From: Fimbriimonadaceae bacterium
GTDB lineage: Bacteria > Armatimonadota > Fimbriimonadia > Fimbriimonadales > Fimbriimonadaceae
Assembly: GCA_019694835.1 (NCBI GenBank)
Contig: JAIBBE010000175.1
Location: forward strand, 1 to 8,121
Direction of reading: 5' to 3'
DNA: 8,121 nucleotides
Below the pieces are notes generated by a model, which worked only from the letters and a program-made list of their open reading frames with translations, ran no database searches and had not been told where the DNA came from. How positions within the stretch are numbered: position 1 is the stretch's first letter; each line of letters starts with the position of its first letter. Made by a program: the position numbers and the translations under genes. Shown here piece by piece: positions 1 to 5,488 of this stretch.

Positions 1-129
1 GGAGCGCATGTCATCAGGGCCGGTGCCGACGGGCACCCCAGTAGGCCGGATAGATTCCTGCAGGCTTGTCCAACAGACCAGCAATTCGTTCAACTTGCAA
101 AACTGGGGGAGTCCATAGATCCACGTTGA
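1..129 (+). other. Left-edge stretch, possible partial CDS end
   Basis: One frame is open from base 1 to a TGA at 127-129 and would give the last 42 residues of a protein ending LGESIDPR. A second frame is open from base 2 to a TAG at 116-118. Neither has a recognisable motif, and composition does not decide between them. If the array continues to the left, the tail of a preceding cassette gene is expected here, just upstream of the attC at 228-293. I see nothing firm between 130 and 227 apart from one arm of an inverted repeat (128-142). Confidence 0.3.
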
Positions 130-227
130 AGCTGTAGAAAAACCCCGTTCGGAGATTTGCCAATGATGATCCAAGAAAGTCGGCCTCGCAGAAAGCCCTC
201 TACGGGCCGATCGCGAGTTGGAGAAGG

Positions 228-293
228 GCCAACTGGCCCACAAAAATCGGGTAGCGCTATCCCTTGCCGAATTTTTCTACAGCTTCGTTAGGC
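228..293 (+). other. attC recombination site (left-most)
   Basis: The right end is a canonical R' box GTTAGGC (287-293), six bases before the ATG of the next gene. The left end GCCAAC (228-233) pairs with it, leaving one base unpaired. Inside, AAAAATCGG (242-250) pairs with CCGAATTTTT (267-276) with one extrahelical base, the kind of asymmetry attC hairpins use for strand choice. A terminal hairpin GGGTAGCGCTATCCC (249-263) closes the structure. The 66-bp length is within the attC range. The exact left boundary is uncertain because a competing arm lies at 128-142. Confidence 0.65.
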
Positions 294-298
294 ATGCT

Positions 299-814
299 AT
301 GACCACCGAACTCGAAATAATCGACACAGCAGTGAAAGTTGGTCTGGGCGCTGCAATTAGCGGTGCGACGACCTACCTAGTCACCATGCGTGCCCACAAA
401 CATGAGGTCCGGAAGGAATTACGCAAAGAGCAAACAGAGTTGTTGAAAAAGGGAGCCGCTCAATTTGAGAGTAGCGGAGCATTGATTAATCATGCTCTTC
501 GCCTCTTTGAAAATTTGAAATTCGGTGATTCCGATGTCTCAGGCCAGTTCAATGCAGAGATTAATAGTGAATTTACGAACGCTTTTAATGAGGCGCGAGA
601 AGCACGCATGCTCTTTCACTTGATTGGCAACACCGCCCTAGCTGACGCTGCAACAAATCACATGGAGGCAATGGAGGCTCTGAGGAAGCACTTGATGATT
701 AACGGCGTGGATGCTGACAAGACTTTCCTGAAAACTAATAACGAAAAAAGAATGAAGGCTCGCGATAGTTTTCTTGGTGCTCTAAGCAATGCACTGGCGG
801 CGCTGCATGCCTGA
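299..814 (+). CDS. Membrane-anchored helical protein of unknown function (cassette 1)
   Basis: This encodes 171 residues, starting MTTELEIIDTAVKVGL. I recognise no family. Residues about 12-30 form one hydrophobic segment (VKVGLGAAISGATTYLVTM). A highly charged Lys/Arg/Glu helix follows (about 31-50), then a mostly alpha-helical body that looks coiled-coil-like, suggesting a single-pass inner-membrane anchor with a cytoplasmic helical domain. I chose the ATG at 299 because an upstream in-frame start at 218 would put coding sequence through the attC at 228-293. There is no ordinary Shine-Dalgarno; AGG in the attC R' box (290-292) sits six bases before the ATG and may serve. The TGA stop is inside the R'' box of the next attC, typical of compact cassettes. 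It probably depends on read-through from an upstream promoter. The gene call is firm, the function open. Confidence 0.8.
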   Translation: MTTELEIIDTAVKVGLGAAISGATTYLVTMRAHKHEVRKELRKEQTELLKKGAAQFESSGALINHALRLFENLKFGDSDVSGQFNAEINSEFTNAFNEAREARMLFHLIGNTALADAATNHMEAMEALRKHLMINGVDADKTFLKTNNEKRMKARDSFLGALSNALAALHA

Positions 815-880
815 CATTTCGTTCGAGAGGGACGCCACGCCGGCAAGCCGCCCTCGCGTCCCTTACCGCGAACGTTTGGC
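809..880 (+). other. attC recombination site of cassette 1
   Basis: R'' is GCCTGAC (809-815) and R' is GTTTGGC (874-880), 72 bp in all. The internal arms GGGACGC and GCGTCCC are perfectly complementary, with GC-rich sequence at the tip. The sequence after R'' (ATTTCGTTCGAGAGGGACGCC) resembles the corresponding part of classic attC sites and is echoed at 5402-5417 and 6017-6036. Each box departs from consensus at one position: G for A in R'', T in R'. The R'' change coincides with the TGA stop of the preceding gene. Confidence 0.8.
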
Positions 881-928
881 GGCGGAAGTATCCCGTTCTT
901 TAAAACCGTTCTTCATAAGGGCAATTCG

Positions 929-1609
929 ATGAAAAACGCATTTGCTGCCGTTTGCCTATTCGCTCTTCTGCTAGCGAATGCAATGGCGTCCGATAACAAC
1001 ATAGCCATAGCCTTCGCGCGCAAGAACGCAGAGAAATTCAAGACCGAGCTTGCGGAAGTGAAAGGAGTGGCCTATGGCGCTACTGTCACACTTGAAGCAT
1101 TCCTTGATCCAATTGAGTTGGTCGTTCTAAGCACCAAATACGATCCCGGCACCGAAGAGATGATCGTGGGCTCTTCGATTTCGACGCTCAACCAACTCAT
1201 GTTTTCGGAAAACTGCAAGCTGATTGGGTCGTTTCTTGGGCAGAACGCTTTCGGTGTAAAGACAACTGTGCGTCGTAAGGCATGCGAGCGCTTTTGGTTA
1301 AATGATGGTGATGTCATGGCCGTACAAATTTCCGGGGCAAGAATAAAAATGTCACCCTCCCAGTTTCGCGCCATCAACAAAGCCGGCGTGATGGCTGAAG
1401 TTGATATTACGATCGGCCACCCTAAGCATGATGTTACGGTCGAATATCAGGAGTCTGTAAATGACGCAACAATCGAACATCCGGTTCAGTCATACATGAA
1501 AGTGTGGACTGTGTATGGTCGAATTGAAGAGATTAGGTGGGCTCTTCCAGGTGAAAAACCAGCGAAAGGGGCAATGGCTGTTCTTTGGCGGGCCTCGCAA
1601 CGTCCCTAG
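929..1609 (+). CDS. Exported protein of unknown function (cassette 2)
   Basis: This encodes 226 residues. Residues 1-20 are a classic Sec signal peptide: K at position 3, a hydrophobic core AFAAVCLFALLLANA, and an AMA-S cleavage site after residue 20. The mature protein is therefore probably periplasmic. I recognise no family. It has two mature-region cysteines (C96 and C119) that could form a disulphide, and the rest alternates short hydrophobic and polar stretches as in a beta-rich domain. The ATG at 929 has AAGGG (917-921) at seven-base spacing. The TAG stop is in the apparent R'' box of the following attC. The gene is alone in its cassette, with 48 bp between the preceding attC and its start and no obvious promoter there. 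Confidence 0.82.
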   Translation: MKNAFAAVCLFALLLANAMASDNNIAIAFARKNAEKFKTELAEVKGVAYGATVTLEAFLDPIELVVLSTKYDPGTEEMIVGSSISTLNQLMFSENCKLIGSFLGQNAFGVKTTVRRKACERFWLNDGDVMAVQISGARIKMSPSQFRAINKAGVMAEVDITIGHPKHDVTVEYQESVNDATIEHPVQSYMKVWTVYGRIEEIRWALPGEKPAKGAMAVLWRASQRP

Positions 1610-1714
1610 CTTGGTCCCGAAGGCCCCTCAACCGCTAAAGATCCCGGGCGTTCGACGTCGCGGAAAATCGGCGAAACGTGCCGTTTTGCAGGCGATTGCG
1701 AAGCTACGTTAGGG
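1604..1714 (+). other. Probable attC of cassette 2 (long or degenerate)
   Basis: The right end has a near-consensus R' box GTTAGGG (1708-1714). Two left ends are possible: CCCTAGC (1604-1610), which contains the stop codon of the preceding gene, giving 111 bp; or CCCTCAAC (1625-1632), which pairs with R' if one C bulges, giving 90 bp. An internal hairpin ATCGGCGAAAC / GTTTTGCAGGCGAT (1667-1696) supports a folded site. The L boxes are not clear, so boundaries are tentative. Confidence 0.5.
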
Positions 1715-1896
1715 TGTCGGGACGGTGTGTGCATTAAACAGCAATAGCGTTCGACGAAAGCCGTGACGCCTGACCCCGCGGTCAATCGGACGGCAAGTTG
1801 TGATTGCCGGCTCCCTTTTGGCTGCGGCCTCCGGCCGTCGGCCACTATGAACGTCACCTGAACGCTGGGCATTCAAGATCCGAGAAAGGAGGGCTT
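1715..1896 (+). other. Untranslated leader of cassette 3 with two hairpins
   Basis: This 182-bp gap before the cassette 3 gene has no supportable ORF. It holds a 6-bp stem CGGCAA/TTGCCG (1791-1796 and 1804-1809). It also holds a strong stem at 1820-1843: ten pairs, a TCC loop and one bulged T. A GCCTGAC identical to the R'' of attC 809-880 occurs at 1769-1775, but no matching R' box is found, so a decayed attC is only a possibility. I see no convincing -35/-10 pair. Confidence 0.4.
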
Positions 1897-2610
1897 ATGA
1901 AGAATAACTGTTTTATGCCGACGGTTCTTATTGGCCTTTTGATCTTCGTGAGCGCTGGTGCCGGCGCTGCCGAGGTTAAACTGAGCTCACCTGATGACGT
2001 CACGCTGCATGATGTCACCGCTCAGGCGGTTACCTACCAAGGTCGTGAAGCGCTCAAGGTCGAACTGACCGACACCCTTCAGCAAAAGATACTGCAAGGG
2101 CAGGGTAGCAATAATCCGGCGTTTGCCATCCTGGCTACAGACTTCAAGGATGGTTTTATCGAAATCGATCTCGCTGGGGAGTTGAACGGTAAGGGGACTC
2201 CCGATGCGAGGGCCTTCGTCGGCGTCGCGTTCCATATTCCTGCGGACAAGAGCACATACGAGGCGATCTATCTGCGCATGACCAACGGCCGCCTGACGCA
2301 GCCTACCCCGACCGAGCCCCGCATCTCTCGCGCCATTCAATACACGGCTCACCCTGACTTCCATTGGCAAATTAGTCGACAGACGTTTCCCGGCAAGTAC
2401 GAAAAGGGGGCCAATATTGCTCCCGCTATGTGGATCCGCCTCCGTCTTGAAATCTCGGGAAATGAACTAAGGGCATTCATCAACGACGAGAAGGATCCGG
2501 CGCTGATGGTCAGTGATCTCAAGCTCGGTAATTCAATGGGTAAGATCGGATTGTGGGTGGACGATGGAACAGCCGGCTATTTCTCAAATCTTCGCATCCA
2601 GCAGAAATGA
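1897..2610 (+). CDS. Exported concanavalin/DUF1080-like domain protein (cassette 3)
   Basis: This encodes 237 residues. A signal peptide occupies roughly residues 1-25 (hydrophobic core TVLIGLLIFVSAGAGA, then AE), so the protein is exported. The mature part resembles the beta-sandwich 'DUF1080 / 3-keto-disaccharide hydrolase' or LamG-like fold. Features shared with that fold are a strand with GFIEIDLAGE, a middle AFVGVAFHI strand, MWIRLRLEISGNELRAFIND, and a C-terminal GKIGLWVDDGTAGYFSNLRI strand. Such domains bind or cleave carbohydrates; I cannot identify catalytic residues here, so binding versus hydrolysis is open. The ATG at 1897 is chosen for a strong AAGGAGG (1886-1892) and because the signal peptide starts there; upstream in-frame sequence is not protein-like. 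It stands alone in its cassette. Confidence 0.8.
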   Translation: MKNNCFMPTVLIGLLIFVSAGAGAAEVKLSSPDDVTLHDVTAQAVTYQGREALKVELTDTLQQKILQGQGSNNPAFAILATDFKDGFIEIDLAGELNGKGTPDARAFVGVAFHIPADKSTYEAIYLRMTNGRLTQPTPTEPRISRAIQYTAHPDFHWQISRQTFPGKYEKGANIAPAMWIRLRLEISGNELRAFINDEKDPALMVSDLKLGNSMGKIGLWVDDGTAGYFSNLRIQQK

Positions 2611-2686
2611 CGGTTATAAGCACATAGACGTATCAGCGAGCAAAGGGTCGGGCACTGACAAGGGACCAAGAGAACCATAAGGCGTT

Positions 2687-2744
2687 GCCCAACGAACGGA
2701 TGGCGCCGACTCCTCGGAGTCGCGGCGCATCATGGCGTTGGGGC
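2687..2744 (+). other. attC recombination site of cassette 3
   Basis: R'' is GCCCAAC (2687-2693, consensus) and R' is GTTGGGG followed by C (2737-2744). They pair as GCCCAACG with CGTTGGGGC with one extra base. The L arms ATGGCGCCGACT and AGTCGCGGCGCAT pair with a bulge, and a short TCGG tip closes the stem. At 58 bp it is near the minimum attC length and is the clearest site in the window. It lies 77 bp beyond the stop of the preceding gene. Confidence 0.8.
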
Positions 2745-2913
2745 GCATGACTTTATGCTCCCACCTTCACGTCGTCACGTAAGACGTAGACGGTAGAGGG
2801 GGGCATGGTTGGCGGCCCGACGTGCACCCGGTCGACAAATATGAATCGTCGACCCATATAAGTATGCGAAAGCCATTCCGTACCGCGGCATAGATGCGCA
2901 CTCAATAAAACTC

Positions 2914-2942
2914 TTGTCAATACTCTCATATGGGAGTTAAAT
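2914..2942 (+). promoter_or_regulatory. Candidate sigma70-type promoter of cassette 4
   Basis: TTGTCA (2914-2919) and TTAAAT (2937-2942) are separated by 17 bp, in a locally AT-rich patch upstream of the tiny ORF and the two cassette 4 genes. The -35 matches five of six consensus bases and the -10 four of six. The near-palindrome CTCTCATATGGGAG (2923-2936) fills the spacer and could be an operator. Confidence 0.45.
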
Positions 2943-2977
2943 CTCCGCGTCCTATTCGGGAAGGGGAGGATTTCGCG

Positions 2978-3031
2978 ATGAAAGTGCGAGTTGGCCGCGA
3001 AAAGCCGCTCAATTGCATCATCGAAAATTGA
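2978..3031 (+). CDS. Tiny leader ORF (17 codons)
   Basis: MKVRVGREKPLNCIIEN followed by TGA. The ATG at 2978 has a very strong Shine-Dalgarno (GGGGAGGA, 2963-2970) at seven-base spacing, better than those of most genes in this window. The same frame stays open after the TGA at 3029-3031 for 17 more codons, EVILAESSIRKMPKELL, ending at TGA 3083-3085, 24 bases before the next gene. It could be a short regulatory leader peptide, a 35-codon small protein split by a nonsense mutation, or chance. I know no family for it. Confidence 0.4.
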   Translation: MKVRVGREKPLNCIIEN

Positions 3032-3109
3032 GAAGTGATCTTGGCGGAATCAAGTATTCGAAAGATGCCTAAGGAACTCCTTTGAATTGGTAAATGAAGG
3101 AGAGGAGCT

Positions 3110-3448
3110 ATGGAAATTGCTTTTGACGGAGCTGCATTTTCGGTTGGGTGTGCCGGCGCTCTTTGCCACGAGGCCCTCCGTTGGATCGGTTTGAGGACTG
3201 ACGATCGGTTACCAGATTATCTTAGGAAGCTTCACTATTGGGTGCTCACTGGTGTGCTCGTATTGATTGGTGGGGCCCTTGCGACTGTGCTCGCGCCAAC
3301 AACTTTAGTGCAAGCTTTATGGTTCGGTGTTGCTGCACCTTCAATTCTTTCGCGTCTCGGGACTCTTGTCCCTACCGTTGAAACACTTGGCCCTGAAATG
3401 TTCTCAAACACACATGAAGTATCGTTACGCGATTTCCTGAGGGGTTAG
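3110..3448 (+). CDS. Small membrane protein, first main gene of the CHAT operon (cassette 4)
   Basis: This encodes 112 residues of no family I recognise. Two clear hydrophobic segments lie at residues about 43-63 (YWVLTGVLVLIGGALATVLAP) and 65-87 (LVQALWFGVAAPSILSRLGTLV). A weaker one at about 6-26 carries two cysteines (C14, C19). The last 20 residues are polar and acidic to basic (EMFSNTHEVSLRDFLRG). It is thus a two- or three-pass inner-membrane protein. The ATG at 3110 is backed by a long purine-rich ribosome site (AAGGAGAGGAG, 3097-3107). The stop is only three bases before the start of the next gene, so the two are almost certainly co-transcribed and translationally coupled. This suggests a membrane partner, anchor or target of the exported CHAT-like protein. 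That partnership is inference from the coupling. Confidence 0.8.
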   Translation: MEIAFDGAAFSVGCAGALCHEALRWIGLRTDDRLPDYLRKLHYWVLTGVLVLIGGALATVLAPTTLVQALWFGVAAPSILSRLGTLVPTVETLGPEMFSNTHEVSLRDFLRG

Positions 3449-3451
3449 GTC

Positions 3452-4942
3452 ATGGTGGTGGTACGGTACTTATTCGTGGTTGCCGTGGCACTATTCGCGC
3501 CATCAGCTTGGGCTCCACCCGGGTTTGGCGGACGAGCCAGCCCCAGTTTTCACGATAGCCCTTCGTCCGCAAGAGACCATACTTCTGTCACAAATACCGC
3601 GCCCAGCAACGAAAGGGAGGGGAACTCGTCTGGCATTAGGTCATGGATTCAAATTGCCAACGAGGGAGTTGGTGATGATCTGCGAAGCGACAATCGACGC
3701 TATGTTTGGGAAAGATCAGATCCTCGAAGCCTACGCTGGTCGTTAAAAGAGCAAATCCAGCCCGTCGAAAGTATTGTTGAGCAGACCGATCGGCAAAACA
3801 ATCCGCAAAATAGTACCGTCATGCGGACCGAGAATATGTCTGAGCGGATGAGCCGGATAATGACAAAGTTAACGCCCATCCGGCGCGAAAGCATTGCTGA
3901 GCAGATCAATCGTCAAAACAATCCGCAAAATCAAATGGACATGCGGATTGATAACGAACATACCAAATCTACTGATCATGTTGCGCGGAAAGATAAGACG
4001 GCCGAATTAGCTGGCGATGCTTTTTCAGGGCTAACGGAGAAGGGAAAAACAACGGTTTCAATTGAGGCTGAAGTTGCAAATGGGCGATATTCCAAACTGA
4101 ATGTGACGATATCAAATCTTGGGCAAATCTTTAAGAAGTCTGTCGATGTTCCGACATGGGAGTTTTTCAGACTTGAAAGAGCTGTCATTCAAAGAAGAAT
4201 GGCGAAGATTTTTGACGGGATTCCGAACGACTCACCAATATTTTTGACCTCGCTGCCACCAGGACTTTCTTCGTCGGATCTGCTGCCAGGAAGGGTTTCG
4301 GTTCGTACTTTTGATAATTCCGTTCGATTCGTCGAAGACCATTTGCTCAACATCGAACACTTAAGATTCGGAAAGTTGAGGGCAGAGACAACAAGATTTT
4401 TCAATTTTGTTGCGCCTCCACCAAACAAAAATCAAGTCAGAAATTCGAGGTGGACTGTTTTGCGGAACCAGTATGACCGAGTTGCGGAGACATTGGGTAT
4501 TCAGTTCGGTTCAGACAAAATCGACCTACTGAATACCTTGGCAGAGGGGGACAACGATATTGTTGTCGTCGTCGCTCATGGGGATCAATCCGCGATTTAC
4601 CTTCCCGACGGAAGCACATTGACTGCGAAGGATGTGTTGGATCTTCCGGCGGTTACTAGCAAACGGCCTCCCATAGTTGTCTTGCTGTCTTGTGAAACAG
4701 GAACCATAAACGCGAGTGGTGCAAAAACGATCGCACAAGCCTTGATGCTTCGGGGACGTGCTTCAGCGGTAATAGCGCCTACCCGGCAGGTCCCGGCTGG
4801 ACAAAGGACTGCAGAGATATTGAGTCGGATTGTTCAATCTGCGGAAGAGGGGGGGTTCTCAAAGTTCTTGAAGGAGCTAAGAGGTCCATGGCAGGTCATT
4901 GTCCATGACAAAGGACGTTCTGCGAAATTTGGTTACGGGTGA
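3452..4942 (+). CDS. Exported CHAT-like cysteine peptidase (cassette 4)
   Basis: This encodes 496 residues. Residues 1-21 form a signal peptide (VVVRYLFVVAVALFAPSAWA), so the enzyme is predicted to leave the cytoplasm. Residues about 22-105 are Ser/Pro/Asn-rich and low in complexity. About 106-168 contain two copies of a 23-residue repeat 40 residues apart. About 180-350 are mixed. The C-terminal part (about 345-490) matches the CHAT/caspase-like (clan CD) pattern: a strand with AHG giving H376, then DGSTLTAKDVLDLP, then PPIVVLLSCETG giving C414, then a GRASAVIAPTRQVPA strand. The His and Cys of the catalytic dyad are both present. CHAT peptidases elsewhere act in caspase-like cascades, type III-E CRISPR and other conflict systems, normally in the cytoplasm, so an export signal is unusual. 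The ATG at 3452 has GAGGGG (3439-3444) upstream, overlapping the end of the preceding gene. Substrate unknown. Confidence 0.82.
   Translation: MVVVRYLFVVAVALFAPSAWAPPGFGGRASPSFHDSPSSARDHTSVTNTAPSNEREGNSSGIRSWIQIANEGVGDDLRSDNRRYVWERSDPRSLRWSLKEQIQPVESIVEQTDRQNNPQNSTVMRTENMSERMSRIMTKLTPIRRESIAEQINRQNNPQNQMDMRIDNEHTKSTDHVARKDKTAELAGDAFSGLTEKGKTTVSIEAEVANGRYSKLNVTISNLGQIFKKSVDVPTWEFFRLERAVIQRRMAKIFDGIPNDSPIFLTSLPPGLSSSDLLPGRVSVRTFDNSVRFVEDHLLNIEHLRFGKLRAETTRFFNFVAPPPNKNQVRNSRWTVLRNQYDRVAETLGIQFGSDKIDLLNTLAEGDNDIVVVVAHGDQSAIYLPDGSTLTAKDVLDLPAVTSKRPPIVVLLSCETGTINASGAKTIAQALMLRGRASAVIAPTRQVPAGQRTAEILSRIVQSAEEGGFSKFLKELRGPWQVIVHDKGRSAKFGYG
3767..3955 (+). repeat. Two-copy internal repeat in the CHAT-like gene
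   Basis: Bases 3767-3835 and 3887-3955 are two 69-bp copies, offset by exactly 120 bp and in frame. The protein copies are ESIVEQTDRQNNPQN... (residues 106-128) and ESIAEQINRQNNPQN... (146-168). The core CAAAACAATCCGCAAAA is identical in both. It indicates a recent in-frame duplication in the linker region. Confidence 0.85.
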
Positions 4943-4972
4943 CAGTCAATATGCAGAATAGGGGCCCGAGTA

Positions 4973-5101
4973 ATGAGCCGCCGCATGAAATACGCAAAAC
5001 AAAAACTGCGCAAGGGACCGTGGTTCCATGGCACCGCCTTGATGAACAAAGAACAAGAAGGTGCCATGATCCCATGGCAATGCTTTAAGCCGGTCGGGTA
5101 G
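4973..5101 (+). CDS. Possible small basic protein (42 codons)
   Basis: ATG at 4973 to TAG at 5099-5101 encodes a 42-residue peptide beginning MSRRMKYAKQKLRKG and ending PWQCFKPVG. The N-terminus is strongly basic and the rest carries three Trp/Cys-type residues. AGGGG lies about nine bases before the start. It is 30 bp downstream of the CHAT-like gene, so it could be a third cistron of that operon. An imperfect inverted repeat (5022-5040 and 5055-5073, sharing CATGGCACC) lies inside it, which may mean the region is a hairpin or mobile-element relic rather than a gene. No family recognised. Confidence 0.3.
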   Translation: MSRRMKYAKQKLRKGPWFHGTALMNKEQEGAMIPWQCFKPVG

Positions 5102-5184
5102 CTGGCGGCAGAAAACAAGAAGGCTTCACCGCTGGTTATGATCGTGGTGTCTGAAGTCACGTTCGATAACGTGCGGTCGACCTC

Positions 5185-5295
5185 GCGACTGACGCCATAA
5201 AGCTCGCACAGTTCGCTCATGTTCAGACGCTGCCGCAGGTAGTCCGCAACGAACTGCATCCTCTGGTCCATAGGTCTCGTTTCTCTCCAAGGCAT
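5185..5295 (-). pseudogene. Truncated IS481-family transposase, N-terminal 37 residues
   Basis: Only the start of the transposase remains: MPWRETRPMDQRM through SELCELYGVSR, ending in the first helix-turn-helix. After GVSR the reading frame runs on for some 80 codons into sequence with no transposase character (REVDRTLSNVTSDTT...), so the break is a deletion or rearrangement near 5185, not a frameshift. All catalytic DDE residues are missing. Orientation is opposite to the cassette genes. Confidence 0.65.
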
Positions 5296-5352
5296 CGGGC
5301 ACCTCCTTCGGGGGTCCCATTTTGGATAGACTGTTAGCTATGTCCCTGGACA
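5185..5352 (-). mobile_element. IS481-type insertion sequence remnant (one end)
   Basis: On the minus strand, an ATG at 5295 with a strong AAGGAGGTG ribosome site starts MPWRETRPMDQRMQFVADYL, continuing to ELYGVSR. This is the characteristic N-terminus of IS481-family transposases, which carry a helix-turn-helix here followed by a DDE integrase domain. Similarity stops after about 37 residues, near 5185. The rest of the transposase and the other IS end are absent. The probable terminal inverted repeat, reading TGTCCAGGGACATAG on the minus strand, ends at 5352. It cannot encode an active transposase; an outward promoter effect is possible but not seen. Confidence 0.7.
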
Positions 5353-5390
5353 ATTCTTTTACCCATGTGCCCGGACCGTACCGCGGTGAC

Positions 5391-5483
5391 GGTTAAAAAA
5401 TCGTTCGACACGGACGCCCCGCGGTGGTCCTTCGCTTCGCTCCGGTTCTTTCCCCCGGTTGCCGGGCAACTCCTAAGTTAGGT
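5391..5483 (+). other. Probable attC closing cassette 4
   Basis: R' GTTAGGT (5477-5483) fits consensus and lies five bases before the next gene. The left part contains TCGTTCGACACGGACGCC (5401-5418), closely matching the equivalent part of the attC at 809-880. By that alignment R'' would be GGTTAAA (5391-5397), a poor partner for R'. The tip includes CGGA...TCCG pairing, and GTTGCCGGGCAAC (5458-5470) forms its own stem. The site lies 38 bp beyond the IS481 remnant. Its right half is credible, the left boundary weak. Confidence 0.5.
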
Positions 5484-5488
5484 TTCAA

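Larger units (their letters stand above)
2745..3109 (+). other. Long untranslated leader of cassette 4
   Basis: This is 365 bp between the attC at 2687-2744 and the first large gene of cassette 4. It holds a 7-bp inverted repeat GGTCGAC/GTCGACC (2830-2836 and 2848-2854), the promoter candidate at 2914-2942 and the tiny ORF at 2978-3031, listed separately. I see nothing protein-like in either strand of 2745-2910. A long leader with its own promoter is unusual among cassettes, which are mostly promoterless. Confidence 0.5.

Noticed and set aside
163..291. A 42-codon ORF (MMIQESRPRRKP...) ending in the R' box of the left-most attC
   Set aside because: No convincing ribosome site, odd basic composition, and it overlaps the attC hairpin entirely.
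218..298. N-terminal extension of the cassette 1 gene to a start at 218
   Set aside because: It would run through the attC hairpin and its R' box; the ATG at 299 gives a more sensible protein.
2830..2854. 7-bp inverted repeat GGTCGAC/GTCGACC as an operator or terminator
   Set aside because: Short repeats of this size are expected by chance in 8 kb; there is no T-run and no adjacent gene.
3444..3450. GTTAGGT before the CHAT-like gene as an attC R' box
   Set aside because: It overlaps the stop of the upstream gene, no R'' or folded arms lie within 130 bp, and it is explained by the gene junction.
5333..5339. GTTAGCT as an attC R' box
   Set aside because: It lies in the IS481 terminal repeat and no attC fold precedes it.
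2879..5386. Shared 11-mer CCGTACCGCGG at 2879 and 5376 as element ends
   Set aside because: Several 11-base matches are expected by chance in a window this long, and the flanks do not match.
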